A stretch of DNA of 64,000 nucleotides from Caulobacter sp. FWC2 (GTDB taxonomy: Bacteria; Pseudomonadota; Alphaproteobacteria; Caulobacterales; Caulobacteraceae): contig NZ_PEBF01000001.1 of NCBI RefSeq assembly GCF_002742625.1, forward strand, positions 806,001 through 870,000, written 5' to 3'. The notes beneath the pieces are model-generated. The model searched no databases. It was not told the origin of the DNA and worked only from the letters and a program-made list of their open reading frames with translations. This document shows, piece by piece, positions 43,247 through 52,601 of this stretch; the stretch's first letter is position 1; each line of letters starts with the position of its first letter. Position numbers and translations under genes: made by a program.

Positions 43247-45463
43247 ATGTTCACCCTGCGGGACACCGTTTCTTCCCTGACGCCCGCGCGCCAGGACGAT
43301 CTGGGCAAGACCCTGTACGAGCGGTTCCGCGAGGAGCCCGATACCCTGATCGTGCCCGTCGTCGACGCCGACAACCGCCCGATCGGCCTGGTCGAACGCA
43401 ACGCCTTCTTCCTGCGCATGGCCGCCGAGTACGGCCGCGCCCTCTACGCTAACCGCCCGATCTCGACGCTGATGGACCGCGAGCCGCTGGTCGTCGACGC
43501 CGGCATGGCCCTGGCCGAGTTCACCACCGACAGCCTGTCGTACCGGGCGTCCGACCTGCTGCGCGGCTTCATCGTCACCGAGGGCGGCCGGTATCTGGGC
43601 GTCGGCACGGTGCTGGGCCTGCTGCAGGCCGCCAACGAGACCAACCGCCGGGGCGTGGCCGATCTGGCCGCCGCCAAGGCCGATGTCGAGCGCGCCCAGA
43701 CCTTCATGACCGCCATCGTCGAGGCCATGCCCTCGATGGTGTTCGTCAAGCGCGCCGACGACCACCGCTACGTGCTGCTGAACCGCGCTGGCGAGAAGAT
43801 GCTGGGCCGGTCCCGCGCCGAGGTGGTCGGCAAGACCGACGCCGACTTCCATGACGCCGAAATGGCCGCCCTCTATGTCGAGCGCGACCGCGAGGTGCTG
43901 CAGTCGGGCGAGGTCCGCGTGATCGAGGAAGACCACGTGCCGCGCAAGGACGGCGGCATGGCCATCCTCCGCACCAAGAAGATCGCCCTGCGCAACGCCG
44001 AGGGCCAGGCCGAATACCTGCTGGGCGTCTCGGAAGACATCGCCGAACGCAAGCGCGCCGAGGCCCAGATCGCCCGCCTTGCCCACTACGACCCGCTGAC
44101 CGAGCTGCCCAACCGCGTGCTGTTCCAGCGACACCTGTCCGAGGCCCTGGCCCGCCGCGCGCGCAAGGGCGACCGGCTGGCGGTTCACTTCATCGACCTG
44201 GATCGCTTCAAGACCGTCAACGACACCCTGGGCCATCCGCTGGGCGATGAGCTGCTGCGCGTCGCCGCCGAGCGCCTGCGCGGCTGCGTGCGCGAAGGCG
44301 ACACCGTGGCCCGCCTGGGCGGCGACGAGTTCGCCGTGGTCCAGACCGGCCTGACGGACATGAAAGGCGCCACGCGCCTGGCCGAGCGCATCGTCGAGGC
44401 GATGTCCGCGCCGTTTGACCTGCAAGGCCACCAGGTGGTGATCGGCGCCAGCGTCGGCGTCGCCGCCGCGCCCTCGGACGGCGAGGACGCCGACGAGCTG
44501 CTGAAGAAGGCCGACATGGCCCTCTACCGCGCCAAGGCCGACGGTCGCGGCGCCTTCCACTTCTTCGAACGCGCCATGGACGAGCAGCTCCAGGCCCGTC
44601 GCGCCTTGGAGCTGGACCTGCGCCGCGCCCTGACGGCCGGCGAGTTCGAGCTGTTCTACCAGCCGCTGTACAATCTGGGCGACGAGCGGGTGACGGGCTG
44701 CGAGGCCCTGCTGCGCTGGCGCCACCCCGACCGGGGCATGGTCTCGCCCGCCGACTTCATCCCCCTGGCCGAGGAGATCGGCCTGATCGTCCCGCTGGGC
44801 GAGTGGGTGCTGCGCACGGCCTGCGCCGAGGCCGCCCGCTGGCCCGACCACGTGCGTCTGGCGGTGAACCTGTCGCCGGCCCAGTTCCGCGACCGGGGAC
44901 TGGTGCGCACCGTCGTCTCGGCCATCGCCGCCTCGGGCCTGCCGGCCCAGCGCCTGGAGCTGGAGATCACCGAGTCGGTGCTGCTACAGGATAGCGCCGC
45001 CAACATGTCGATGCTGCACGACCTGAAGGCCCTGGGCGTGCGGATCTCGATGGACGACTTCGGCACGGGCTACAGCTCGCTGAGCTATCTGCGCAGCTTC
45101 CCGTTCGACAAGATCAAGATCGACCAGACCTTCGTCCGCGACATCCTGGAAGACAGCGACGCCATGGCCATCATCAAGGCCGTGCTGGACCTCGGCTCGT
45201 CCATGGGCATCGTCACCACGGCCGAGGGGGTCGAGACCCTGGAGCAGCTCAACGCTCTGCGCGGCCAGGGCTGCGCCGAGATCCAGGGCTATTTCATCAG
45301 CCGCCCGGCCCCGGCCAGCGAGATCGCCAAACTGCTGGGCATCACCGAGACGAGCGCCAGCGCGGCGGCTGCTGAGGTCGTGGCTTTCGCTCAAGCAGAA
45401 GCGACGCCAAAGATCCTCCCCCGCGATGCGGGGGAGGTGGCCCTGAGGGCCGGAGGGGGCTAA
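43247..45463 (+). CDS. CBS-PAS-GGDEF-EAL cyclic-di-GMP protein
   Basis: A 738-residue protein from ATG 43247 (GGAGG upstream). Residues about 30-130 look like a CBS pair (TLIVPVVDADNRPIGLVERN, GGRYLGVGTVLGLL). A PAS/PAC domain spans about 160-275. The GGDEF domain is intact (RLGGDEFAVV) and has the inhibitory RxxD (REGD) five residues before it. The EAL domain keeps its metal and catalytic residues: CEALLRW, NLSPAQF, LEITES, DDFGTGYSS, KIDQTF and TAEGVET. Both synthesis and breakdown of cyclic di-GMP are thus possible. No signal peptide or membrane segment is present. The last 16 residues or so (ILPRDAGEVALRAGGG) are encoded by repeat family F. Confidence 0.9.
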   Translation: MFTLRDTVSSLTPARQDDLGKTLYERFREEPDTLIVPVVDADNRPIGLVERNAFFLRMAAEYGRALYANRPISTLMDREPLVVDAGMALAEFTTDSLSYRASDLLRGFIVTEGGRYLGVGTVLGLLQAANETNRRGVADLAAAKADVERAQTFMTAIVEAMPSMVFVKRADDHRYVLLNRAGEKMLGRSRAEVVGKTDADFHDAEMAALYVERDREVLQSGEVRVIEEDHVPRKDGGMAILRTKKIALRNAEGQAEYLLGVSEDIAERKRAEAQIARLAHYDPLTELPNRVLFQRHLSEALARRARKGDRLAVHFIDLDRFKTVNDTLGHPLGDELLRVAAERLRGCVREGDTVARLGGDEFAVVQTGLTDMKGATRLAERIVEAMSAPFDLQGHQVVIGASVGVAAAPSDGEDADELLKKADMALYRAKADGRGAFHFFERAMDEQLQARRALELDLRRALTAGEFELFYQPLYNLGDERVTGCEALLRWRHPDRGMVSPADFIPLAEEIGLIVPLGEWVLRTACAEAARWPDHVRLAVNLSPAQFRDRGLVRTVVSAIAASGLPAQRLELEITESVLLQDSAANMSMLHDLKALGVRISMDDFGTGYSSLSYLRSFPFDKIKIDQTFVRDILEDSDAMAIIKAVLDLGSSMGIVTTAEGVETLEQLNALRGQGCAEIQGYFISRPAPASEIAKLLGITETSASAAAAEVVAFAQAEATPKILPRDAGEVALRAGGG

Positions 45464-45530
45464 CGCGGCTAGCGTCCAGCTCGCCCCCTCAGTCGCTCCG
45501 CGACAGCTCCCCCGCAACGCGGGGGAGCAG
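45415..45530. repeat. Palindromic intergenic repeat, family F
   Basis: CTCCCCCGCGATGCGGGGGA and AGCTCCCCCGCAACGCGGGG hairpins around GGCCGGAGGGGGC/GCCCCCTCAGTCGC. Its left arm is translated as the end of the GGDEF-EAL protein. Confidence 0.8.
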
Positions 45531-45535
45531 CTGCC

Positions 45536-46561
45536 TCACCGAACCCGCTGCAGCGCCGCGCCCAGGTCTTCGACCATTTCCGGCGTCGTCGCCCATGAGC
45601 ACATGAAGCGCACAGTGCCATCGAGGAAGCGGTAGACGAACCAGCCTTCGCCGCGCAGGCGTTCCAGCGTGGGCTCGTCCATCTCGACGAAGATGCCGTT
45701 GGCCTCGACCGGGTGCTTGATCTGAAACGGCATCAGGGCGGCCAGCTTCTGGGCCATGGCGTTGGCGTGGGCGGCGCGGGCGGCCCAGGGGCCCGTCCCG
45801 CCGTCCTCGCCCAGCAGGCCCAGCCATGGGGCGGCCAGGAAGCGGCCCTTGGACACCAGTTGGCCGGCGTGCTTGAGCCGCGCATCAAGACGGCGGGCGT
45901 GGGCGGGGTTGAGGAACACCACGGCCTCGGTCGGGGTCGAGCCCGCCTTGGTGCCGCCCATCACGAGGATGTCGACGCCCATCCTGGCTACGCTCTTAAG
46001 GTCGAAGCCGGCGGCCACCGCGTTGGCCAGACGCGCGCCGTCCAGGTGGACGCCATAGCCCTTGGCCTTCACCGGCGCGATCAGCGACCGAAGGTGTTCT
46101 TCCGAATAGACCGTGCCGTACTCGGTGGCGGTGGTCAGCGATAGGGCGTTGGCGGGCTGGTTGTACGAGACCTCGGGCCGCGCCAGGGCCGCCTCCAGAC
46201 CCGCCAGCGCGATCTTGCCCGACGCGCCCGGCAGGCCGATCAGCCCGCCGCCCTGGCTGAAGAACCCCGGCGCGCCGGTCTCGTCGGTGCAGATGTGGGC
46301 GTGCTCGTGGGCGAGAACCGCCTCGTGCGGGGCGGCCAGCAGGGTCAGGGCGAAGGCGTTGGCGGCTGTGCCCGAGGCGGCGAACTTGACCTCGGCGTCG
46401 GCGTCGGCGTCCAGCAGGGCGCGGATGCGGTCGCCGGCGGCCTTGCTGACGTGGTCGGTCCCGTAGCCCGAGGCCGTCCCGGCATTGGCGGCGATCAGGG
46501 CCTCCATGACCTCGGGCATGGCGCCGGCGACGTTGTCAGACGCGAAATCGTAGCGGGCCAT
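45536..46561 (-). CDS. Low-specificity L-threonine aldolase-like enzyme
   Basis: A 341-residue fold-type I PLP enzyme from ATG 46561. It starts RYDFASDNVAGAMPEVMEAL, binds the cofactor through AASGTAANA and HLDGARLANA (the Asp under the PLP ring), and carries the PLP lysine in GGTKAGST. It would cleave L-threonine and L-allo-threonine to glycine and acetaldehyde. This is the third enzyme for 3-hydroxy amino acids in the window. Flanked by repeats on both sides, it is likely transcribed alone. Confidence 0.88.
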   Translation of the reverse strand: MARYDFASDNVAGAMPEVMEALIAANAGTASGYGTDHVSKAAGDRIRALLDADADAEVKFAASGTAANAFALTLLAAPHEAVLAHEHAHICTDETGAPGFFSQGGGLIGLPGASGKIALAGLEAALARPEVSYNQPANALSLTTATEYGTVYSEEHLRSLIAPVKAKGYGVHLDGARLANAVAAGFDLKSVARMGVDILVMGGTKAGSTPTEAVVFLNPAHARRLDARLKHAGQLVSKGRFLAAPWLGLLGEDGGTGPWAARAAHANAMAQKLAALMPFQIKHPVEANGIFVEMDEPTLERLRGEGWFVYRFLDGTVRFMCSWATTPEMVEDLGAALQRVR

Positions 46562-46621
46562 GGGCGCACCTTTGAAGAAACTTGAGTGCGGGATGCCATG
46601 GCTGAACAGGCTCGTCCAGAA

Positions 46622-46744
46622 GCTCCCTTCCCCCTTGATGGGGGAAGGGGTGGGGATGGGGGTGATGCTGAGTTGGACGCCGCACTTGGCATCGACCGCC
46701 GTAGTCACCCCCACCCCTGCCCCTCCCCCATCAAGGGGGAGGGG
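46622..46744. repeat. Palindromic intergenic repeat, family A
   Basis: CCCTTCCCCCTTGATGGGGG and CCTCCCCCATCAAGGGGGAG at the two ends. The right end abuts the stop of the epoxide hydrolase gene. Confidence 0.85.
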
Positions 46745-47881
46745 TTAGAGTTCCTGAGCCCAATTTCTCAGATCCTCCACGAACAGCCCCGGCTCCTCCA
46801 TCGCCGCGAAGTGGCCGCCGCGCGGCATCTCGCTCCAGCGGGTGATGTTGTAGGCCCGGTCGGCCCACGAGCGGGGCGGGGGCTTGTAGATGCTCTCGCC
46901 GGGGAAGTTGGCGAAGGCGGTCGGGGTCTCGCAGCGCTGGCCCTGCGCCAGGACGGGGCCGCCTTCCTCCAGCATCGCCCGGTAGTACCAGGCGCCGGTC
47001 GTGAAGCTCCCCGTCATCACATAGAGCATCAGGTTGGTCAGCAACTGGTCGCGGGTGAACACCTGCTCGAAGGGCTTGGTCGAGAGGTCGGCCCAGTCGT
47101 GGAAGCGCTCCAGGATCCAGGCGGCCTGGCCGACGGGGTTGTTGGCGCCCAGCCACGCCACCGACTGCGGCTTGCTGGCCTGCAGGCGGAAATAGGCGCC
47201 CCAGAGGTCCATCTGGGCGCCGAAGCCGGTGATCCAGGTGATCTCCTCGGGCGTCGTCGGCGGTCCGGCGGGGCGCAGGCCGATCATGTTCAGGTGGATG
47301 GCCTTCACATACGCGGCGTGGTCCAGCCCCAACCACGAGGTGACGAGGCCGCCCCAGTCGCCGCCCTGGGCCAGATAGGTCGGATAGCCGAGGACGTCGG
47401 TCATCAGCGTGTCGAAGATCCGCGCGGTGGCGCGCTGGCCGAGCGGACGCTTGGGCTTTCCGGAGAAGCCGAACCCCGGCAGCGACGGGATGACCAGGTC
47501 GAAGGCGTCGGCCGGATCGCCGCCGTGGCGCGACGGGAAGGCCAGGGGCTCGATGGCGTCCCAGAACTCGAAGTGACTACCCGGCCAGCCGTGGCTGATC
47601 AGCAGCGGCCGCTTGCCGCCCGCCTCGCCGACCACGTGGACGAAGTGGATATCGAGGTCCTCGATCGTCGCCGTGAACTGCGGGAAGCGGTTGAGGTTGG
47701 CCTGGGCCGCCGCGACGTCGAAGCCGTCGGTCCAGTAGGCGCAGAGCGCTTTCAGGAAATCCGCGTCGCAGCCATAGCCCCAGCCGCCGCCTTCCGGGGC
47801 GGGCGGGAACTCATAGGCGCGAACCTGGGCGAGGACCTTGTCGATCTGCTCGCGGGTCCAGTTCACCTCGAACGGCGTCAT
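46745..47881 (-). CDS. Epoxide hydrolase (EHN family)
   Basis: A 378-residue alpha/beta hydrolase with the N-terminal EHN cap region (FEVNWTREQIDKVLAQVRAY). HGWPGSHFEFW provides the oxyanion hole, GGDWGG the nucleophile Asp, tyrosines in the cap the proton donors, and MPRGGHFAAMEEP the catalytic His. It would open epoxides to diols. The length and motifs match microsomal-type epoxide hydrolases. No neighbour points to a particular substrate. Confidence 0.88.
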   Translation of the reverse strand: MTPFEVNWTREQIDKVLAQVRAYEFPPAPEGGGWGYGCDADFLKALCAYWTDGFDVAAAQANLNRFPQFTATIEDLDIHFVHVVGEAGGKRPLLISHGWPGSHFEFWDAIEPLAFPSRHGGDPADAFDLVIPSLPGFGFSGKPKRPLGQRATARIFDTLMTDVLGYPTYLAQGGDWGGLVTSWLGLDHAAYVKAIHLNMIGLRPAGPPTTPEEITWITGFGAQMDLWGAYFRLQASKPQSVAWLGANNPVGQAAWILERFHDWADLSTKPFEQVFTRDQLLTNLMLYVMTGSFTTGAWYYRAMLEEGGPVLAQGQRCETPTAFANFPGESIYKPPPRSWADRAYNITRWSEMPRGGHFAAMEEPGLFVEDLRNWAQEL

Positions 47882-47958
47882 GGCGGCCTCCCTGTTTTGA
47901 GGCAGGGTCAGGCGGGTGACGCGGGGGAGGTCAACCTAAACTCACCTGACTTTCAACC

Positions 47959-48071
47959 GTCATCCCGCGACGTGTTCGCGGGACCCATTTATCCGCCGCA
48001 GGTGCAGAGCCAGCTCACGCTCCCACACGGAAGCTGAACCATGGGTCCCGCGCATAAAGCGCGGGATGACG
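47959..48071. repeat. Palindromic intergenic repeat, family D
   Basis: GTCATCCCGCGACGTGTTCG at the left and GCGCATAAAGCGCGGGATGA at the right, with the core GAAGCTGAACCATGGGTCC shared with the copy at 26131. The left arm has diverged, so the outer stem is imperfect. Confidence 0.78.
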
Positions 48072-48090
48072 GGGTTGGTATTTAGGAAGC

Positions 48091-48990
48091 TCAGGCCGGC
48101 GCCAGGAACTTCGTCCGCACCTTCGGCCACAGCATGTTCACCGCCAGGCCCGTCAGCACCAGCGCCGCGGCGATCAGCTTCCAGGCCGGCAGGCCCTCGC
48201 CCAGGATCAGGGCCGAGGCGCTCATGCCGAACACCGGCACCAGCAGGGCCATCGGAGTCACGGTGGCGGCCGGGTGGCGGGCCAGCAGCCAGCCCCAGGC
48301 GGCATAGCCGAACATGGTGTTGCCCACGGCCTGCCAGGCCACGGCGAGCCAGGTGCCGAGGCTGGCGCTGGTGACGCCGTGGACGATGGCCGGCCAGCCC
48401 TCCAGCCACAGCGACATGAGAAACAGCGGCGGGATCGAGAACAGACTGGCCCAGACGACATAGCCCAGCATGTTCACCGGCCCGGCCTGGCGCGCGACGA
48501 TGTTGCCGCCCGACCAGCTGAGCGCCGCCAGCAGGCCCAGCATCACGCCCAGCGGCGTGGCCGCCCCTCCGCCATGCGCGGCGATGACCACGATGCCGGC
48601 GACGGCCAGCAGCAGGGCCACGACCTGGAAGCCCTGGATCCGCTCCTTGCTGATCCACATGGCCATGCCGATGGTGAAGAACACCTGGGTCTGCAGGATC
48701 AGCGAGGCCAGCCCCGGCGAGATGTGGCCCTTCATCGCCACGAACAGCAGGCCGAACTGCCCCGCCCCGATCAGCAGGCCATAGGCCGCGAGGTTCTTCC
48801 ACGACACCGCCGGCCGCTTGACGATGAACACCATCGGAACCAGCACCATGCAGAAGCGCAAGGTCGCGAACAGCAGCGGCGGCAGGTGGTTCAGGCCGAT
48901 GCGGATGACCACGAAGTTCGTCCCCCAAACCGCCACCACGGCCAGGGCCAGCAGGAAGTGGCGCAAGGGCAGGGGGGCGTTGGCGGTCAT
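48091..48990 (-). CDS. EamA/DMT-family transporter
   Basis: A 299-residue protein from ATG 48990 with ten hydrophobic helices in two EamA repeats (ALAVVAVWGTNFVVIRIGLN at the first, MLGLLAALSWSGGNIVARQA at the second). The family exports amino acids and small metabolites; this protein resembles O-acetylserine/cysteine exporters, though that is a family-level guess. It lies downstream of no obvious operon partner. Confidence 0.88.
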   Translation of the reverse strand: MTANAPLPLRHFLLALAVVAVWGTNFVVIRIGLNHLPPLLFATLRFCMVLVPMVFIVKRPAVSWKNLAAYGLLIGAGQFGLLFVAMKGHISPGLASLILQTQVFFTIGMAMWISKERIQGFQVVALLLAVAGIVVIAAHGGGAATPLGVMLGLLAALSWSGGNIVARQAGPVNMLGYVVWASLFSIPPLFLMSLWLEGWPAIVHGVTSASLGTWLAVAWQAVGNTMFGYAAWGWLLARHPAATVTPMALLVPVFGMSASALILGEGLPAWKLIAAALVLTGLAVNMLWPKVRTKFLAPA

Positions 48991-49177
48991 GGCGGTTCCA
49001 ATCGCAAGCTGGACTAGACCCGACCTGAACCCTCGCGCCACGCGTCGCAACGGAAACATTGTCCCGATGACAATCCCCCCGCTCCACAGCGCGCCGCAGT
49101 GTCCGCGGTCAAACGCGCGTTTGACTTGCCGCGCGGCCTCCCGCTAACTCCGTCCAAACAGAGTTGGGAGGCCCCGC

Positions 49178-50233
49178 ATGGCCTGGGATTTCGTCGTCGC
49201 CAAGGGCGACCTGCGCCGCACCGAGTTCCGCGACGCCGCGCCCGCGCCGCTGAACGATGGCGAGGTCCGCCTGGCCATCGAGAGCTTCGCCCTGACGGCC
49301 AATAACATCACCTACGCCGTGTTCGGCGAGATGATGAAGTACTGGGACTTCTTCCCTGGTCCGGACGGCTTTGGCCGCGTGCCGGTCTGGGGCCACGCCC
49401 GGGTCGAGGCCTCCGCCCATCCCGACATCGCGGTCGGCCAGCGCTTCTACGGCTATTGGCCGATGTCGACGCATCTGACGGTTCTGGCCAAGCCGGGCAA
49501 GACCGGCTTCACCGACGCCGCGCCGCACCGCCAGCACCTGGCGGTGGTCTACAACCAGTATCAGGCGGTGGGCGACGACGATGGCCTGGAGGCGCACAAG
49601 GCGCTGCTGCAGCCGCTGTTCATCACCTCGTTCCTGATCGAGGACCAGTTCGACGAGAACGGCTTCTACGGCGCGGCCAGCGTGATCCTGTCCAGCGCCT
49701 CGTCCAAGACGGCGATCGGCCTGGCGGCGCTGCTGAAGCGGCGCGGCGGGGTCAAGATCGTCGGCCTGACCTCGCCCCGCAACAAGGCGTTCGTCGAGGG
49801 GCTGGGGTTCTACGACGCGGTGGTGCTTTACGACGACCTGGCGAGCGCGCCGATCGAGGGGCCGGCGGCGTTCGTCGACTTCGCGGGCGATGCGGCGGTG
49901 CTGGCGAGCGTGCACAACCGGTTCGCCGATGATCTGAAGGCCTCGATCCTGGTCGGCGGCACCCACTGGGAGGCGCCGCGCGCCCAGGCCGCTCTGCCCG
50001 GTCCGACACCGGCCTTCTTCTTCGCGCCGGACCGGATGGCCAAGCGCCGTCAGGACTGGGCGCCGGGTGAGTTCGAGCGGCGGTATGGCGCGGCTTGGTC
50101 CGGCTTCGTGGCGGATGCGCCGCAGTGGTTGACGGTGGAGACCGGACAGGGACGCGAGGCGGTTCAGGCGGCTTACCTGGCGCAGGTTGACGGCGGAACG
50201 CCGGCGGATGTGGGGGTCGTGCTGCGGCCTTAG
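49178..50233 (+). CDS. DUF2855 family protein (MDR-like fold)
   Basis: A 351-residue protein from ATG 49178 with GGGAGG upstream. The N-terminal half resembles a GroES-like domain (DGEVRLAIESFALTANNITY), and ILSSASSKTAIGLAALL is a Rossmann-like segment where a GxGxxG would be in medium-chain dehydrogenases. This is the DUF2855 pattern, uncharacterised. No zinc-ligand cysteines are evident, so it is not a classical zinc alcohol dehydrogenase. Confidence 0.8.
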   Translation: MAWDFVVAKGDLRRTEFRDAAPAPLNDGEVRLAIESFALTANNITYAVFGEMMKYWDFFPGPDGFGRVPVWGHARVEASAHPDIAVGQRFYGYWPMSTHLTVLAKPGKTGFTDAAPHRQHLAVVYNQYQAVGDDDGLEAHKALLQPLFITSFLIEDQFDENGFYGAASVILSSASSKTAIGLAALLKRRGGVKIVGLTSPRNKAFVEGLGFYDAVVLYDDLASAPIEGPAAFVDFAGDAAVLASVHNRFADDLKASILVGGTHWEAPRAQAALPGPTPAFFFAPDRMAKRRQDWAPGEFERRYGAAWSGFVADAPQWLTVETGQGREAVQAAYLAQVDGGTPADVGVVLRP

Positions 50234-50247
50234 AAGACGCGCGGGAG

Positions 50248-50395
50248 CTCTCTCTCCTCCCCCTTTATGGGGGAGGGGGACCGCCGAACGGCGGTGGAGG
50301 GGGTCTGCGCCGCCCCATTGAGTCATGACTAGCCCCCTCCGTCTCGCCGCGCTTCGCGGCGATCCACCTCCCCCATAAAGGGGGAGGAGAGATCA
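50248..50395. repeat. Palindromic intergenic repeat, family F
   Basis: CTCCTCCCCCTTTATGGGGG, GCCGAACGGCGGTGGAGGGG, CTCCGTCTCGCCGCGCTTCG and CCCCCATAAAGGGGGAGGAG. It lies between convergent genes and its right end touches the ArsR-type stop. Confidence 0.8.
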
Positions 50396-51106
50396 AGCGG
50401 CTGCCCGCCCCTCATCCTCCAGGCTGACCCCCAGCCGCTCCCGCAACGCCAGCGCCCCCTCCGGCGTCACCCTGACCGCCCGGCCCTTGGCCTCCAGCGC
50501 CAGCCAGCCGCGCGCGGTCATGGCTTCCTGCAGCTTCACCCCCAGCGGCCCAGCCAGGTGATGCCGCCGCTCGGTCCAGTCCAGGCACTGGCGGGCGACG
50601 CCGCGGGGCGAGTGCAGGGCGTCCACGGCGACGCCCAGGTCCTCGAACCAGACCCGGCCCTCGGCCGTGACGTCGTAGAGCTTGCCCTCCGCCGGCCGGA
50701 GCAGGTCGCGCTCGACCAGCGCTTCGCAGACCTTCACGCCCAGGCGCCCCGCCAGGTGGCCGTAGCAGCATCGCGCGTCCCGCAGCGCCCGGGCCTTGGG
50801 CGAGCGCGGGATCTCCAGCGACCGCACCGGCGCGGCCAGCACCGACAGCGCCTCGATCGCATGGGCCACCTCGGCGCTGGCCAGGCGGTAGTAGCGATGC
50901 CGCCCCTCGCGCTCGACCGCCAGCAGGCCGCCGTCGACCAGCTTGACCAAGTGGTTGCTGGCCGCCTGGGCGGTGACGCCTGCGGCCCAGGCCAGGGCGC
51001 TGGCGGGCTGGGCGCGGCCGTCCTGCAAGGCCTGCAGCATGGCCGCGCGGGTCGGGTCGCCGATCAGGGCGGCGGGGGAGGCGATATTGGCGTCCATGGC
51101 GGGCAT
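50393..51106 (-). CDS. ArsR-type regulator with duplicated C-terminal module
   Basis: A 237-residue protein from ATG 51106 (ATG 51097 also possible). The winged HTH is at residues 10-90 (RAAMLQALQDGRAQPASALA, ASNHLVKLVDGGLLAVEREG). Two similar modules follow: HLAGRLGVKVCEALVERDLL ending FEDLGV, and HLAGPLGVKLQEAMTARGWL ending RERLGV. CCYGHLAG near residue 133 gives a Cys pair that could sense metal or oxidants. It is divergent from an MFS exporter gene 64 bp away and probably represses it. Confidence 0.82.
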   Translation of the reverse strand: MPAMDANIASPAALIGDPTRAAMLQALQDGRAQPASALAWAAGVTAQAASNHLVKLVDGGLLAVEREGRHRYYRLASAEVAHAIEALSVLAAPVRSLEIPRSPKARALRDARCCYGHLAGRLGVKVCEALVERDLLRPAEGKLYDVTAEGRVWFEDLGVAVDALHSPRGVARQCLDWTERRHHLAGPLGVKLQEAMTARGWLALEAKGRAVRVTPEGALALRERLGVSLEDEGRAAA

Positions 51107-51170
51107 CTTAGACCGATCGCCGCCGGAATGGTTCATCGGCGCGTGTAGCAATCGGGCGCCGGACCGGGGC

Positions 51171-52538
51171 ATGACGACGACCATGAGCACCGCGTCTTCT
51201 CCCGCTTCCCGCCTGCCCCTGATCACGACCGCCGCCAGCTTCGGCCTCCTGGTCACCCAGCTGGACGTGACCATCGTCAATGTCGCGCTGGACGCCATCG
51301 GCACGGCGTTCGACGCCCCGACGGCGCAGCTGCAATGGGTGGTCGACGCCTATGTGCTGGCCCTGGCGGCCATGCTGCTGTCGGCCGGGGCGATCGGCGA
51401 TCGGGTGGGGCCCAAGCGGGCGTTCATGGCGGGTCTGGCGCTGTTCGGGCTCGCCTCGGCGGCCTGCGGCTTCGCGGGAAGTCCGCTGGCCCTGATCCTG
51501 GCCCGCGTGGTCCAGGGCGCGGCCGGAGCGCTGCTGATCCCGTCGTCCCTGGCCCTGATCGCCCACGCCGCCCACGGCGACCACAAGGCGCGCGCGGCGG
51601 CGGTCGGCTGGTGGACCGCCGCCGGCGGGGTGTCGATCGCCGCCGGACCGGTGCTGGGCGGCCTGCTGGTCGAGGCGGTCGGCTGGCGCTGGGTGTTCTT
51701 TGTCAACCTGCCGCTCTGCCTGATCGGCGCGGTGCTGACCCAGGTCGTGGCGTCGGCGACGCCGCCCAAGCCCAGGGTTCCGTTCGACATCCCCGGCCAG
51801 GTCCTGGCCGTCGCCGCCGTGACCCTGCTGGTGGGCGGGCTGATCGAGGGCGGACATCGCGGCTGGAACGGCGGACCGCTGGCCGCCCTGGTCGCCGGCG
51901 TGCTGCTGGCCGTCGCCTTCGTGCTGGTCGAGCGCCGCTCCAAGCATCCGGCCATGCCGCTGGCGGCCTTCCGCAAGCGTCCGGCCTGGACGGCGGTGGC
52001 GGTCGGATCGGCGCTGAACTTCACCTACTATGGCCTGATCTTCGTGCTGGGCCTCTACATGCTGCGGACCCTGCATTGGGCGCCGGGCAGGGCCGGGATC
52101 GCCTTTCTGCCGCTGACGGCGACCTTCGTGCTGTCGAACCTCGTCAGCGGCGGCCTGGTGGCGCGGCTGGGGGCGCGTACGGTGACGACGGGCGGGCTGC
52201 TGATCGCCGCCTGCGGCTACGCCCTGACCGCCCGGCTGGGCGCGGACAGCGGCCTGCTGGAGATGCTGCCCGGCTTTGCCTTGATCCCCGGCGGCATGGG
52301 CCTGGCCATTCCGACCCTGACCAGCGGCCTGCTGGCCAGCGTCGACCGCCACGACGCCGGCGCGGCCTCGGGCACGCTCAACGCCTGCCGCCAGGTCGGC
52401 GGGGCAGCCGGCGTGGCGATCTTCGGGGCGTTGGCCAGCGCGGACATCGTCTGGGGGCTTAGGATCTCGGGCGTCGTGGCAGCGGCTCTGCTGGTCGCGG
52501 CCAGCGCCCTCACGGCCCGCGTCGACAGGGCGGCTTGA
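51171..52538 (+). CDS. MFS exporter, DHA2 (EmrB/QacA-like)
   Basis: A 455-residue inner-membrane transporter from ATG 51171. LDVTIVNVALDAIGTAF is the DHA2 motif D1 in helix 1, GDRVGPKRAFMAGL is motif A, and LIARVVQGAAGALLIP-like text (ILARVVQGAAGALLIPSS) is motif B. AGPVLGGLLVEAVGWRWVFF is motif C of drug:proton antiporters. Fourteen helices are likely. With the ArsR gene upstream it forms a small inducible export unit; the substrate is unknown. Confidence 0.9.
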   Translation: MTTTMSTASSPASRLPLITTAASFGLLVTQLDVTIVNVALDAIGTAFDAPTAQLQWVVDAYVLALAAMLLSAGAIGDRVGPKRAFMAGLALFGLASAACGFAGSPLALILARVVQGAAGALLIPSSLALIAHAAHGDHKARAAAVGWWTAAGGVSIAAGPVLGGLLVEAVGWRWVFFVNLPLCLIGAVLTQVVASATPPKPRVPFDIPGQVLAVAAVTLLVGGLIEGGHRGWNGGPLAALVAGVLLAVAFVLVERRSKHPAMPLAAFRKRPAWTAVAVGSALNFTYYGLIFVLGLYMLRTLHWAPGRAGIAFLPLTATFVLSNLVSGGLVARLGARTVTTGGLLIAACGYALTARLGADSGLLEMLPGFALIPGGMGLAIPTLTSGLLASVDRHDAGAASGTLNACRQVGGAAGVAIFGALASADIVWGLRISGVVAAALLVAASALTARVDRAA

Positions 52539-52601
52539 CCTCGGGGCGGGGTTCGCCGCCTGCTGGCGGTCCGGCGAATCTCGCCCGACCAAGGCTCCGC
52601 G

